Shown piece after piece: positions 22,221 through 33,856 of a stretch of 64,000 nt of DNA. Below the pieces are notes generated by a model that worked only from the letters and a program-made list of their open reading frames with translations, ran no database searches and was not told the DNA's origin. Numbering within the stretch: the first letter of the stretch is position 1; each line of letters opens with the position of its first letter. The stretch comes from Corallium rubrum (taxonomy: Eukaryota > Cnidaria > Anthozoa > Scleralcyonacea > Coralliidae): the NCBI GenBank assembly GCA_964035015.1, contig OZ036007.1:4400997-4464996 (forward strand). The letters are read 5' to 3'. The position numbers and the translations under genes were made by a program.

Positions 22221-23500
22221 ATGATTCTGAGGATAAATCGTTACCGCTAAACCTGGGGTAATTATTATAACTGTACGTATGAAGATATGTATCAAATAAC
22301 GTAAAAACTGACAAAAATTACCCTACCTTTTAGAAATAGACCAAGAAAAAGGAGTCTTCGTTTAATAGTGGTTGTCGAATAAAATATCGAAGCAGCTAGC
22401 CGGATTAATTGACTGAAATAACTGTGTAACTATACGACAAAAGATTCAAATAGATAAAGATATTATAGAGAGTATAGATAAAGCTCTCAGGAAATGATTG
22501 AATATCGAATATCTTCGATCTATTAAAGTAATTTACCTTTTTATGAAAGCCTTGATATTGTTAATATATATCTTTTGTACTTAATGTTCGGAAATGCTAC
22601 TTTCAAACTATACATATGTATATCGTGCAAACCCGATTAAAAAATTCATCAATAATAGATGAAAAATTCAAAGGAAAAAAAAATGATGTCCGCATAAATC
22701 GGTACTCGGAATCGATTTATATAAACTATTGGTTTGATTTTCTCGGCTAAAACAGTTTGTATTTCTTAAGTAATCGATAAAAATGACGATGCATCAGTTT
22801 TTTAAGTATTATAAAACATTCGCATCGGATCTTTGTGTGATATACCCAACCCTCGGCTGGCGTCTGTATGCCCGATAAACATCGGCTGCTTAGAGATTTT
22901 ATCTATTCACTATTATATAATAATTAGTAATACTTAAAACAACACTTATAGTAGCATAGCAACGAAGATGTTTGCACGTAGTCAACCATGTTAAAAACAA
23001 TTATATATAGGAAGTTTTGTAATATAGGCAACCGCGAGTCGTTAGCACACGTTCCCCAAGCACACCTTTTGGTTGCGACCATCTTTGTTTGATATAAATA
23101 TAATATGTCAAGCGCTCTTGTTTGTCCGACTTTTCCAATTAGCGAGCACATCATACCCCCCATGACGTTAAACGCCGAAGTTATGGATTAAATCTATACC
23201 TTTGGGTCAAACGCAACGGGAGATATGCACCATGACAAAACGGTAATTTAACTCCATATTGCCATGTAGTGATACCGACTTAATTTGAAAAGTAGGACAC
23301 TGTGGCCCAGAGTTGGACTGCAACGTCTGCCATTTTGATTTTAGTTTTGTGGCCAAGTTGTTCGCATTTGTGATAGTAAAAGACGATATTTCGGAAGAGC
23401 TAAAGTTGTAATTTACTATCTAATAGAAACCACGTCCAATAGCGCGCACAACTACGATAACAACGATGTCGAACGCAAATGTTGCAAGCCTTCCATTTGC
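21445..23500. other. Intergenic; no supported gene
   Basis: A+T-rich sequence with a (TA)n tract at about 22146-22218 (some 36 repeats) and a TATATAAGCTCC-type region near 21650. I see no exon with splice sites or family resemblance. Confidence 0.45.
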
Positions 23501-23769
23501 CGCGGCGCGCAACCTAAATCTGCTCAAATACCCAATTCCCGGTCGCAAGAAAACAATTCTCATCAACAAGCAAAACATATAATTGTTCTTCTAAATGTAC
23601 TGCCTTCAGATGGAAACGGGAACTTCCAACGCACAAAAAAAACAAAAACGTTGCTCTTTGTACCCGGTCTGTCCTACTTTCTTCATTAATTTCCATGGTG
23701 ATAATCCAAAGATATGGATTGCAATACAACCGCGGGACAATAGCAATACATGTTATATAGAAACTCGAA

Positions 23770-23960
23770 TCTCTACCAACCTGTCCCTCCAACCCCGTTT
23801 TACAGGAATCTTCAATTTTAAAACAGTTACCTCAACCAGAATCGTGAATCTTTGGAACTCACTACCTTCCTTGATTAAACTTTTTTTTCTTCATTTAACA
23901 TTTTTAAGTCAAGCCCTAATAATTATCTTATTCAGACCTTTAATACTTACTTTGATGTAG
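23770..23960 (+). pseudogene. LINE reverse-transcriptase C-terminal fragment
   Basis: The frame around 23800-23880 reads a Thr-Arg-Ile-Val-Asn-Leu-Trp-Asn-Ser-Leu-Pro motif, which resembles the R-x-x-N-x-W-N-x-L-P signature near the C-terminus of CR1/Jockey-like ORF2 proteins. The following residues decay quickly. Only a short, 5'-truncated remnant is present. Confidence 0.45.
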
Positions 23961-24432
23961 AGAATGTTTATACTTGGAAATCGATTTGCTCAAAATGTCA
24001 CAAACATGTCTCTCACCTGTCAAATCATCTGTTTATATATGTTTTTGACCAAATGCAAAACTATACCTATGTAAATATATTTTAAATTATTATTTTCGGC
24101 AGTTTATCTAGTTGGGCCTTGAGGCTGTTATAAACTTGCCTCATGGTATTTTAGATATAATTTTTTGTTTTGTTTTATTCAGTACAATGAAAGTTGAGTA
24201 AACTGATATCGCTTCATTGTGCGTTTTCTCCTGACAATAGACTGAATACAAGTATACAACAGCATATAAATGTTATCGAACTGCCTTGTGTTGTTTAAAA
24301 GTATTTTCCCCTCGACTGATAGGTCTGAAGTTCCCAAAGAATGATATCCTGCGAGCAAAGCCTTCGCTTTTCGCTGAGAGTGAGTTACTTGGTTACAATC
24401 TTGAACCCAGTCTAAATCACAGTTAAACGTGT

Positions 24433-24690
24433 CTTAATTATTATTATTATTATTATTACTATTCTTTATTTAAGGAGGATAAGTTTTTCAGCAGAGCTGG
24501 TGGGGTCCTCCATTTACAGTGTTGTTGATTTTAAAGTGTTGATTTTACGCGGGAGGGAGTAAAACCAGAGAACCCGGCGAACAACCCTCGAAGCACAGAG
24601 AGACCAACTAAACTCTACTCACATGAGTCCCCACCCCGAGAACGGGGCTATTCCCAGACGATCACCCACCAACTAGTGTTGATTTAAGTG
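24433..24690 (-). mobile_element. 5S-derived SINE, minus-strand copy
   Basis: Read on the minus strand, the element begins near GGTGGGTGATCGTCTGGGAA, a remnant of the 5S rRNA 3' half. It continues through a shared body (GTGCTTCGAGGG, GCCGGGTTCTC, GGAGGACCCCACCAGCTCTG) and ends in TTAAATAAAGAATA plus (ATA)n. It is a diverged, head-damaged sister of the copy at 42519. Confidence 0.7.
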
Positions 24691-24904
24691 TCCTTGCTCG
24701 TAAATTCCACCGGATAATTTGACCGTCAAAAGTGCCGGTGGAACTTATGAGAATTTTACTCGAGTCGGACTTCTGATTGTTCTGTATTTTGTTGTATCAC
24801 GACAGTACTCACGCTATTTACACAATCACACGTTAACTATACAATCATACAGTACATACGACTACAAACTATGTAAACGTCCCCATAGCGCTCGACGCTA
24901 CACT

Positions 24905-25427
24905 CAGGGGTTTTTTAACGTGCAGTCCTCCACAAAATGTGCAGTTCTAAATCAATTTGTGCAACTCTAAAAAAATTTTGTGCAGTTGAAAAAAATACGA
25001 ACTTTCAGGATATGGATATTTATTGTAGAAAACTAAAGTAATTGAAGGTATAAATGGAATACATATAGCTTCAATAACAAAAGCAGTACCAGAATATTTA
25101 TTTTCTCATAGCAAACTTAACAAATATAGTTTTTGTTGACATTTCAGATTTCCTTGCCTTTTCGCACAAGCGGTGTTTAATATGAATATCTGCGAATTAT
25201 GTCTTATTGTCGTAACAGCTTTCTATTTAAAGCACCTGGCATTACTAGACAAACTGTAATACTAAAGTCATCGTTCATATTTGTACGGACGAACGGAATG
25301 AGTTAATGAAAGTTTATTAATAAGAAAAAAATTGTGCCATTTGGGCGAGTTGAATTTCATGCTATGACATGTTGTGTCAGTATGACAAAATGTGCACTGT
25401 TCTAAATTTTTCTTTAAAAAAACCCTG
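24905..25427. mobile_element. hAT-type non-autonomous element
   Basis: Termini CAGGGGTTTTTTAA and TTTAAAAAAACCCTG are inverted repeats between 8-bp duplications GCTACACT (24897-24904, 25428-25435). The interior is A+T-rich with repeated TGTGCAGTTCTAAA-like motifs near the left end and a matching TGTGCACTGTTCTAAA near the right. No open frame for a transposase. Confidence 0.8.
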
Positions 25428-25691
25428 GCTACACTGATACTATTTATTTAAGAAGGATCAGTCTACTCAATATCTATATATTATACGCATTTTAAAACGA
25501 TTCAATCGCAAATGCATGCCGTTATTATATTATATACATATATAGTCAAAATCTACATACTGATCCACAGAGCTATATTAATACTATTTTCTATAATTAT
25601 TTTTACTTCGAGATCGAGAAATTTATATTCTATTTTCTATAATCGTATTTTTCTTATTATATGTAATTCCCAAGTTACTGATTCAAAATAC

Positions 25692-28600
25692 CTAGCCAAC
25701 TAAACTGTGAAAAGCTTGTTTTTTGCGCCAAATCTTCCTCAGTTCACTTACGGTCTCCCACATTTCCTTCAGCGCCTCTGGAGCTATTTGTGAAAATAAA
25801 TTCACTCGAGTAAATACGTGTAGACATTTTCCACTTTTTAGGCAAACTTCAAGAGCTTCCAACACACCCAGCATTCGTTTATCTAAGCGTTTTCTTTGCC
25901 ACTTTTTTGCGTTCGGCAGGTTAAAAATCTTGCCCAGAACAATCGTTTGCAAATGATATGACGAGACACAGCTAACGTTGGCTTCATTGATATTCAAATC
26001 ATTGAGCAAACCCAGTATTAACAGATAACAATCTTGACCACATTCAAACGTGTCCGAGAGTATGATTCCTCTCTCTATATCGTTAAATGTGATGCGCCAA
26101 AATTCTCCTTCGTTTCCGTCAACTGGTCTGGCTACCACATGAATTCCTTCTCCATGCATACAGCATCCTTCTACGATTGACTTTGGAGTTTGGGAAATGA
26201 GTTTTTCCAGGCACTGGAAGTTTTCGCACAATTCGTTGATTCTGATTGAAGGGAACAGGTTGACTCTGTAGATTTCACCATCTGAAAGCTGCACGCACAA
26301 ACTGCTTGCGCTAGTGCAATCGATCACGCCCACAGAAACTGTTTCGTTGTCACGATTGACGTCCTGAACTGCGTGAACAATTATTGTTGAGAAACACTCG
26401 AGCACTTCGGCCGTATTCAGATAGCGGTCACCACTTGGCGATTCTGTGCAAATGTTTTCCCAAGACGGCCCATCAAATCTAGAACGGAGAGATATGTTAG
26501 TGCACATGCATGTATATTCGCTCAAAACTGACTTCTACTTAAAGTGCCACTAACCCCAAAAAATATTTTTCGCAAATCTAAAAGCCCTTATTGAGTGGAT
26601 TAGTTCAGTGAATAAATTATTGGCATTGGACATTTCTTTGGTCTTCTGTAGACAATCAAAGTTACAAAAATTGGCATATGCATGTCCCATGGTGGAGAAG
26701 GAAAGGGAATGGGTATATTCCTGGTGTGACGTCAGACAAGCCAAACAAGGAACTCATTTGAGCTCTGTCTGCTGAATGCATAGAATTTTTACATTGAGTC
26801 AGTTGGGAAAATGAATTTTCAACCCAAAAAATTCTATGTATTCACTAAACAGAGCTCAAAGGAGTTCCTGGTTTGACTTGTCTGACGTAACACCAGGAAT
26901 ATACCCATTCCCTTTCCTACTCAGCCATGGGACATGCACATGCAACTTTGGTCGTCTACAGAAGATCAACGGAACGTCCAATACCAATAATTTATTAACT
27001 GGCCTAATCCACTCAATAAGGGCTCTTAGATTTGCGAGAACATTTTTTTGGGGTTAGTGGCACTTTAAGGCGAAGTAACGAGCAACAAATTGCTGCAAGT
27101 TTGTTGCGTTGCAAGTTGAATGGCGTTGTTGCACGTATTACCACACACCTCAGTCCAACATTGTCGCGCAACAATCATTTTGTTGCAAGAGTGAATCAGC
27201 ATGTTGCAGCAAGTAGAACTGGCGTCTACTTTTGTCAACAAATTTTTTCAACTTGTAACAAAATCATTGCATGTTTAAGGTGGGTAGTAATACATGCAAC
27301 ATAACGCGCCATCGTTGCGTTGAAAGTTGAAGAAAAATGCTGCAGGGGCGTAGGAAGCTTGATAAACTTAGGGGGGCCGACTCCCACGAGGCGCCAGCAT
27401 GGTTGGCGCCGAGCGGTAAACTTTTGGAGTCTCTAGATCGTCGGAAATGGCATTTTCAGAGTCTCCTCTACCTCTTTCGTTAGGCCCTTTCATTAATTCT
27501 TTCATTACAATTTGTGAGTCTATGCTATCCGTGAGTCAGGATGGATTATTATTTTTAATTGGCCGATCAGCGCAACAGGGGTGGCGCTAGAGGGGGGCAG
27601 GGGGGGCTACAGCCCCTCTGTCGGGGAACCTTAGCCCCTCCGTCGGGGGAAATTATTACATTTGTCGGGGAACAAAATCGAAGGAAAAAATGGCTTAAAT
27701 TTAAAAATTAAACTGGTAAAAGATCTTGTTTTTCTTAATGCGCAATAATAAACGCATCGTATAACAACATATCTAATTTGAAAGTGAGAATATAGGAAAT
27801 CTAGAAACCAATGTCGTAGTCATTTTGCGCAAAACTTACTAAAAAGCTAAGAAACAGTTAAATATTAATAAGTTTGTAATCGGATATTCGAATTACACTG
27901 TCAACTACAATGTGTTATTCAATTGAGTAGGCTAATATTTCATTCTCAATGACTCACTTCTCATGGCGAAAGCTGTTCGTGGTGTCTCTAATAATTATCT
28001 GCCCAAATTATAAATCGCTATACAAAACTTTAATTCATTATTAAGTATAATAACTATACTTGTTGTTGAATTGGCTAAAAAATAGATTTATCTCCATATC
28101 AACCTAAAAATAAATGCTATGCTACCTGTGTCAAGTGTTGCAATTATTCCCCTCTCAATACCTCTTGGCACTTTAGGCCATATTCCAGGGGGGTGTAGCT
28201 GAAGACCTTCAACATTAGCCCCCTTGTCGGGGACCTTAGTCCCTGCGTCGGGGAATTCCTGGCGCCACCCCTGCAGCGCAATCGAAGTCGCACTTATAAT
28301 GCAATTTTTTTAAATTCAATTATTTTTGGGAGCCGAAAGCTATTCCGGCCCCCATTTATAAAATATTGGGGGGGAGGGGCGCGCCCCCCCCGGCCTCCTG
28401 CTTCCTACGCCCCTGAAATGCTGCCCGTATTACCACCAACCTTAATATGATGTTTCTGAACCTTCACGTGTACTTTAAAAAGTACATTATTAACTATATT
28501 AGCTGAGCTACAATGTAATAATGCTAAAATATAGAGATTTGAGTAGTACGATTTGAATTTTGCATTTATTACTGTAAATATATCGAATTCAACATGTTTG

Positions 28601-29027
28601 TAGCATACTTATAAACCTTCTCTCTGACGAAGGGCCTTCGCTCGAAACGTTAGATACCTTATTAAACAAGATAATGCCAAAATTTGGGCTTTTCAAATCC
28701 ATAAACCTGATAAACACCTACCTATCTGCAAAACTTTCCCTCAGTCTAAGTTTTACTCTTCCCGGCATATCATCCTCTTCAACCACCAATGCCTCAAGTG
28801 GAACGTGTTTTAATGAACATAACACGTTTATTTCCCGACTGGATACGAAATTGCACCGACAATCGTCGAGTGAAAACGGATCAAAATCAAATCTGACGTC
28901 ATGGTTGCCTAGCGCACGGAATACGTCAGTGACATGCGCAGACAGTTGTTCAGAAACGTTATGCAATCGAGCTTTTTCTGTGTCGAGGCGATGGTAGATT
29001 GTCTCTTCGACATTTACTTCTTGACAC
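25692..29027 (-). CDS. Mab-21/cGAS-like protein, cluster copy 2
   Basis: Exon A 29027-28722 (acceptor ATCCAG, donor AG/GTAGGT) joins exon B 26478-25692 (acceptor GTTCTAG) in phase 2, giving about 363 residues. Exon A has no in-frame ATG before the conserved core, so a further 5' exon is required. The nucleotidyltransferase segment reads DVRFDFDPFSLDDCRC and then REIN in place of NEFD; the later strand reads RVNLFPS. Exon B opens with GPSWENI and retains WRITFNDIE, a Cys-Gly-Gln-Asp-Cys pair (His of the sister copies replaced by Asp), SSYHLQT and VFTRVNLF. The 2.2-kb intron holds a piggyBac-type MITE and two nested hAT elements. Function as for copy 1: cGAS-like fold with both non-Glu metal ligands lost. 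Confidence 0.83.
26543..27064. mobile_element. piggyBac-type palindromic MITE, copy 2
   Basis: Same family as 20921-21440: identical AGTGCCACTAACCCC ends between TTAA (26539-26542, 27065-27068), 522 bp, nearly palindromic throughout. It is inserted in the intron of cluster copy 2, only about 60 bp from the exon B acceptor. Confidence 0.82.
27070..27334. repeat. GTTGCAAGTTG-rich repeat
   Basis: GTTGC/GCAAC motifs recur in both orientations between the MITE and the hAT element, like the region at 6455-6670. TAAGGTGGGTAGTAATAC near 27280 has an inverted partner after the hAT element (GTATTACCACCAACCTTA, about 28427), so the hAT insertion interrupted this older repeat. Confidence 0.5.
27343..28415. 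mobile_element. hAT-type element (outer of a nested pair)
   Basis: Termini CAGGGGCGTAGGAAGC and GCTTCCTACGCCCCTG are perfect inverted repeats flanked by the 8-bp duplication AAATGCTG (27335-27342, 28416-28423). The subterminal regions are G-rich on one side and C-rich on the other. A second hAT-type element is inserted within it. No transposase frame is seen. Confidence 0.85.
27576..28273. mobile_element. hAT-type element nested in another
   Basis: Termini CAGGGGTGGCGC and GCGCCACCCCTG with the 8-bp duplication CAGCGCAA (27568-27575, 28274-28281). Repeated GTCGGGGAA motifs lie near both ends. Insertion must be younger than the outer element at 27343-28415. Confidence 0.85.
28600..28672 (+). 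other. Penelope-type terminal motif, possible hammerhead-like core
   Basis: CTGACGAAGGGCCTTCGCTC followed by GAAACGTTAGA. The CTGANGA..GAAA arrangement is that of a hammerhead ribozyme core, which Penelope-like elements carry in their terminal repeats. Related copies lie at 31190, 31945, 38200 and 52200. Base pairing of helix I is not convincing here. Confidence 0.35.
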
Positions 29028-29289
29028 CTGGATTGAGAGAGACAACAAAAAATAACTTTTCTGTAAGTATATAGCCTAATTCGGCAGGAAGAAAGTTAGA
29101 GAGAATCGATGTTGGTTAATAAGATATAGTATATACTTTCTGACGTAAGCTATTTTTTAACTAATTGCACAAAATCATTGTAATTCGCGACAGGAAACTG
29201 TTTTCCATGGCAACTAATGCAGTATAATCTTCGAGTCAAGTTGCACTTGTAAAAACACTTTGGTTCGAACAATTAGCCTCTGTTGTAAA

Positions 29290-29540
29290 CACTCACATTT
29301 CGAAAACACTTAATATATATAGCTTCGGTACTAAGAAAGAGACTTTCATGTTTGTGAAAATTGTTCGTCTTGGTTGATGTAGTCTTGAGAAAAACTTGTT
29401 GATGTTAGTGACTGACGTTTTGCCCTCCGCGGCGGTCATCTTCAGTAGAGAGCTTAAGCATACAGGAGTTTTAGAGGAATACAATACATAACTACTGAAC
29501 CGCGTATCCTTTGAAAATACTTTTTTACCCAAAACAAAGG
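29290..29540 (-). repeat. Interspersed repeat with AAAACGTCAGTCACTAAC
   Basis: On the minus strand the block CTGAAGATGACCGCCGCGGA leads to AAAACGTCAGTCACTAACAT; a diverged copy lies at about 40150-40260. It resembles terminal sequences of Penelope-like elements. The frame across it is not a gene. Confidence 0.45.
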
Positions 29541-31180
29541 CAATGAATAATCACATATCTAAACTGTTAGCTCATAAGCTTAAATTTCATCTTTATATAA
29601 AAATACAGTTCCTTTATTTTATATTGTAATACAATAATGAAATTACCCCTCTTAAAAGACAAGTTTTCTACTTTGAAAGCATGTCTATTGTAGTGAAACA
29701 ACGGATGACAGGCCTCAAGGTTCTGAGAAGTTCCCGTCGTCTCAAGAACGTGAAAATGCTCTCAATGACGTCTTGTGTAGAACGACGACGGCGTTAACTT
29801 TGCTCTTGGATTTTAAATTGCTCATTATCATTGTTTTGAATGAAAAATGCTATTGAATTCAATCGCCGTCCGTGGCGGTCACCGTCCTTGTCTCAAAAAC
29901 GCCAAATATACTTTAGCCTCTCTAGTGTTTTAGACTCCTAACGTTCTCTGTTTCGACAATATAACAAACCTTATACTCTATTTCGATTGTTGTTTCCACA
30001 CTGCCTATGGCTACGCAGCACAACTAATATGGTAAACTGCATGCATGTCAAGTTTTTTGGCCCAAATACTGACGTTTCGAAGAAAGCCATTCGATCATCA
30101 GAGTAAAATATAAACGGCTACAGTTGACTAAAAAAAGATGTCTTATTTCTATACGACGATATTGGAGTAATGGAGTAAGGCTTTTAAAAGTTGTCATTTG
30201 CAATAGAAAGATGTTAATTATATAATGTATATAAATTAAGGCCTGTTTATACTGATGGAAGCGAGTTGAGTTCCTGGTCGGTGCAAGCACTGTTTTTCAC
30301 CCCGCAGTGTTTATACGAGACATGCGGCAGCCGGGATCTTGGTAAAGCGGGATAAACATTTCTCCATATAAACACCATTCTCCGGGTAACTTGGCAAAGC
30401 GAGATGAATGTTCTTATACTTCCTTGTTTATGACACTTTTGCATTGATGCTGCTAATCATCTCAAATATTACAACTTGCCAGGTAACTTGCTTAATTCCG
30501 TATAAACAGAAATACAAAAAAAAGTGCCCAGCAAATGACTTTAAGACACTGAAGACATAACAACTTCAAAGATTATATGAAAATTTTAATTGCTAACGTT
30601 TCGTTGCTTACAACGCGAATTACGTTTCCCGTTTGGTATATCCATTGCAACAGTATTGAAAAAAAACATTCAAAAATCAGCAATACATGTACCGAAACAC
30701 TGAATGACTATACAAAACATACCCTTTCCATTCAAACTTACTTTGTGTCAAGTTTCTTGAGTTTTCCGAAAGGTGCTTTTAATAAATCGACAGCATTCAT
30801 GGTTTCTGGTCAGTAGAGCGACGTTTCGTTAATGAGAGATTCTCTATAAGTGCGGATGTTGATAGCTAGAATATATAATTGCGGTAATTACGTATTGCCA
30901 ATCACGTAATATATATATAACACGCATGCATGTTATGGAGCGGGACAGAGGCCAAAACAAAGACGGACAGAGGCCAAAACAAAGACGGACAGTGGGCAAA
31001 ACAAAGACGGATAGAGTGGGTGTCATAGAATTGCCGCTGGTTTCCTGGTATATTCGTAGAAAAATAATCCAACTTCATTGGAAGGCATATAATTTCGATA
31101 AAATATTGGGGCTTTTTATACGGGGCAAAATAGGCCGCAGCTTAATTGAATTATAGTAAGGTTAGATATACTGCCGAAAC
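29541..31180. other. Intergenic; no supported gene
   Basis: Between cluster copies 2 and 3. Contains a repeat with CGTCTCAAGAACGTGAAAAT near 29735 that has a relative near 46410. Four tandem GGGACAGAGGCCAAAACAAA-like units lie at about 30940-31010. Nothing reads as an exon. Confidence 0.4.
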
Positions 31181-31189
31181 AGAGAACGT

Positions 31190-31315
31190 AGGAGTCTAAC
31201 GTTTCGAGCGAAGGCCCTTCGTCAGAGAGGAACGAAGGGCCTTCGCTCGAAACGTTAGACTCCTACGTTCTCTGTTTCGGCAGTATATCTATAACCTTAC
31301 TATATTCCGATTGTT
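31190..31315. repeat. Near-perfect palindrome of Penelope-type ends
   Basis: Two head-to-head copies of the block ACTGCCGAAACAGAGAACGT..GTTTCGAGCGAAGGCCCTTC form a palindrome of about 140 bp with a centre of only a few bases. The outer sequence ACCTTACTATA continues the symmetry. Confidence 0.7.
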
Positions 31316-31469
31316 CTTTCTACACTGCATACGCAGCACTCTACTTCTATTACGCAGCTTAATTGTTGTACAGGTCACGATCAGTTATCTGTTTTAAAGA
31401 AATTGAGCAGCAATATTTTAAATGTGTTTTATACGACTTATTTAAGCTATAGACGTAATATATCATACA

Positions 31470-31700
31470 CGAGGAGGAGTGTTGCATCAGGATATCCAAA
31501 CACCGAGACGTTTGTTGAAAACCAAGGGATATAGCATCTCAAACAAATCAGTATTTTAAGAGAAAATCGAGATGAAAGTTTGCTTAATTTATGTGATTTC
31601 TTCCTCCGATATCCAAACCACAAACACGGTACTGATTTCCTTTGTGTTTTCCTCGTGAATTATTATTGAGTTTGAGATAGATAGATAGATAGAAACTTTA
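31470..31700. repeat. Interspersed repeat with GGATATCCAAACACCGAGAC
   Basis: Contains CCTCGTGAATTATTATTGAG and AAACAAATCAGTATTTTAAG. Related sequence recurs at about 51990-52200 and 60385-60670 in the opposite orientation, always with GAGGAAAACACAAAGGAAAT. An incidental (GATA)n tract follows it. Confidence 0.5.
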
Positions 31701-31944
31701 TTTAAAGATGGTGACACTTAATAGTACAAAGTCTACAAAGACTACCGAACCTGTGGCCCTCAAAAAAATAATAAAAAGTAAAAGGATGTAACTGTAACTA
31801 CATGAAGTATAAACACTACGTAAATTTAAAATCAATAAAAGACGTGAATTGCTTATGTTCTTTCTGGTGCTTACGAAAACAACTGTATATGAAGTAATAA
31901 AAGTAGCTTGCTGCGTAGGCAGTGTAGAAACAACAATCGAATTA

Positions 31945-32105
31945 TAGTAAGGTTAGATATACTGCCGAAACAGAGAACGTAGGAGTCTAACGTTTCGAGC
32001 GAAGGCCCTTCGTCACATTTCTTTCTGACGAAGGACCTTCGCTCGAAACGCTAGACTCCTACGTTCTCTGTTTCGGCAGTATATCTAACCTTACTATATT
32101 TCGAT
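31945..32105. repeat. Second palindrome of Penelope-type ends
   Basis: Same arrangement as 31190-31315, with a slightly longer loop (ATTTCTTT). The right arm has a few substitutions (GAAGGACCTTCG, AACGCTAGAC). Confidence 0.7.
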
Positions 32106-32915
32106 TGTATACAATGAATACTTAAAGATGTTAATGAGCTAGATGAGGGCAGACGTAATGGCTGCATGTTTGATCCAAAGGCTAATAGCGGTGATTGAAA
32201 TCTACGACTTCTTTTGCCCTGTGGCTGTATATAAAAGGCCCTCATCTGTTATGATAGCCAATGGTGAATGCCATATGTGATATGTCTACCTCACAGCGTA
32301 TTGGAGTATAATTAAACTCTTATACAAAGATTTGTTGTGATTCATTCCACAAAGATCCTTTATACGAAGCATTCTTACCTCAACGGTTGCCATGATACAA
32401 GTTTAAGGTTAATCACTAAAGAATCAACACCCTTGCAGTTTTGTACCTGCAGGTCAAAGCCAAGAGAATAGTATGAGACAATTATACAGGGCTCCGTTGA
32501 GTCATGTCACGAAATTCTTTTTTCAGCCCCAAAAGGAGATTTGAATTAATGTTAAGATTCGTTTACATCTAAAATAAACCAATTCTTCTTTGTACATTTA
32601 GTCTATGAAAGTTTTAAAAACACAGTAGCGCGGCTCATGTAAACAGTCCCTCAATTAACTTCCGCTAATTGAGTTTCCGTATTTAAGGTGTTACTCAGCA
32701 ATCTTAAGTTTTAACCATTCGCCTTCCTGAGTGTCGGTTTGACGAGTAAAATAGACTTGCGATAGGCAGAGTGAGATTAATATTAAAGGAGCCAGTCTTG
32801 GTCCGAGTATTTTGGAGTGTGTAAATCACAATAATATTAAATGCATATTTAAATATGAAGTAATTATCTCAATTGAGTAATTGGCTCGTTTTCAAATTGC
32901 GAGCATGCCTTTCAC

Positions 32916-33124
32916 GGGGGGGGGGGGGGGGGGGGTATTTTCGTGAACCCGTGGTTGGCTATTTTTGAGCTTTGTGAATCGTGATTTAGAGCAATATTGT
33001 TCCGTGAATCGTGATTGAACTGTTGAAGAAGTCGTGAAGATGCTATTTTACTTTTTGTGATTCGTGAAATGCCAAAACTGTATCTGTGAAATCGTGACAA
33101 GTGATCTCCCCCCCCCCCCCCCCC
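32916..33124. repeat. Element bounded by G20 and C17 homopolymers
   Basis: A 20-base G run (32916-32935) and a 17-base C run (33108-33124) bracket about 170 bp with repeated CGTGAATCGTGAT motifs. ATGCC occurs outside both runs and could be a target duplication. The G and C runs can pair or form separate quadruplex/i-motif structures. Confidence 0.6.
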
Positions 33125-33856
33125 ATGCCCCCCTCTTTTATAGCTTTCTTAGATTACGGTAATGCAAGTAAAACCAAGCTCATTATGATTAATAGGCTGC
33201 AAAAACGCTGTAAGAGAGTTGTAACTATGAACATTACAACACCCTTAACATTGATATCAACTGCCGGCCAGAATTGGAAACTCGAAGAAAATACCACGCG
33301 ATTGAACAGGTCAAATGCTGCTTGGTGGGCTTGCGTCAGAATTTTGTCAACACTACTTCAAACTTATGAATCATAACTACTCAACCAGAACGAACACCAG
33401 AGATATTAAGGTTCCCAAAGTTAGACTTGAAGTGGGTAAAAAGAGGTTTCGGGTTATCGTATGCAATGGAAAGTGGTTCTACCCCTACTAAAACGTTTTC
33501 AAGAGTCTGTTTAACTCCAACTTCCAAAGGTAGCACTTGCATAGCAATTTAGCCTGAATATAGTTACTTCCCGAATTACGTCAGCGCTGCAGGTGGGAAA
33601 CGTCCTTTTCAACAAGGAGCCGAAAGAGTCAAAAATGTTTGAAAAGGATTTTGAGAAAGTCTACAGCTTGTACAGTTGAATTTAATATTCATGTGATTAG
33701 CCAATTAAGAATGAGGAAAATTGATTGAAATGTTATTAGGTATTGAAATCTCAGAATCTGAGCCTTCTGATTTTTGCCTCCACTTATACTTGCTTTCACT
33801 TATACTCGAGCTAATAGAAACAAGGGAACGGTTTGAAAGCACATGCATATGCCTCA

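Noticed and set aside
29293-29532. Minus-strand frame ending at a GTGAGT donor in the right phase for copy 2 exon A
   Set aside because: It is part of an interspersed repeat also found near 40150-40260, so the phase match is probably chance, although it was the best donor seen upstream of copy 2.
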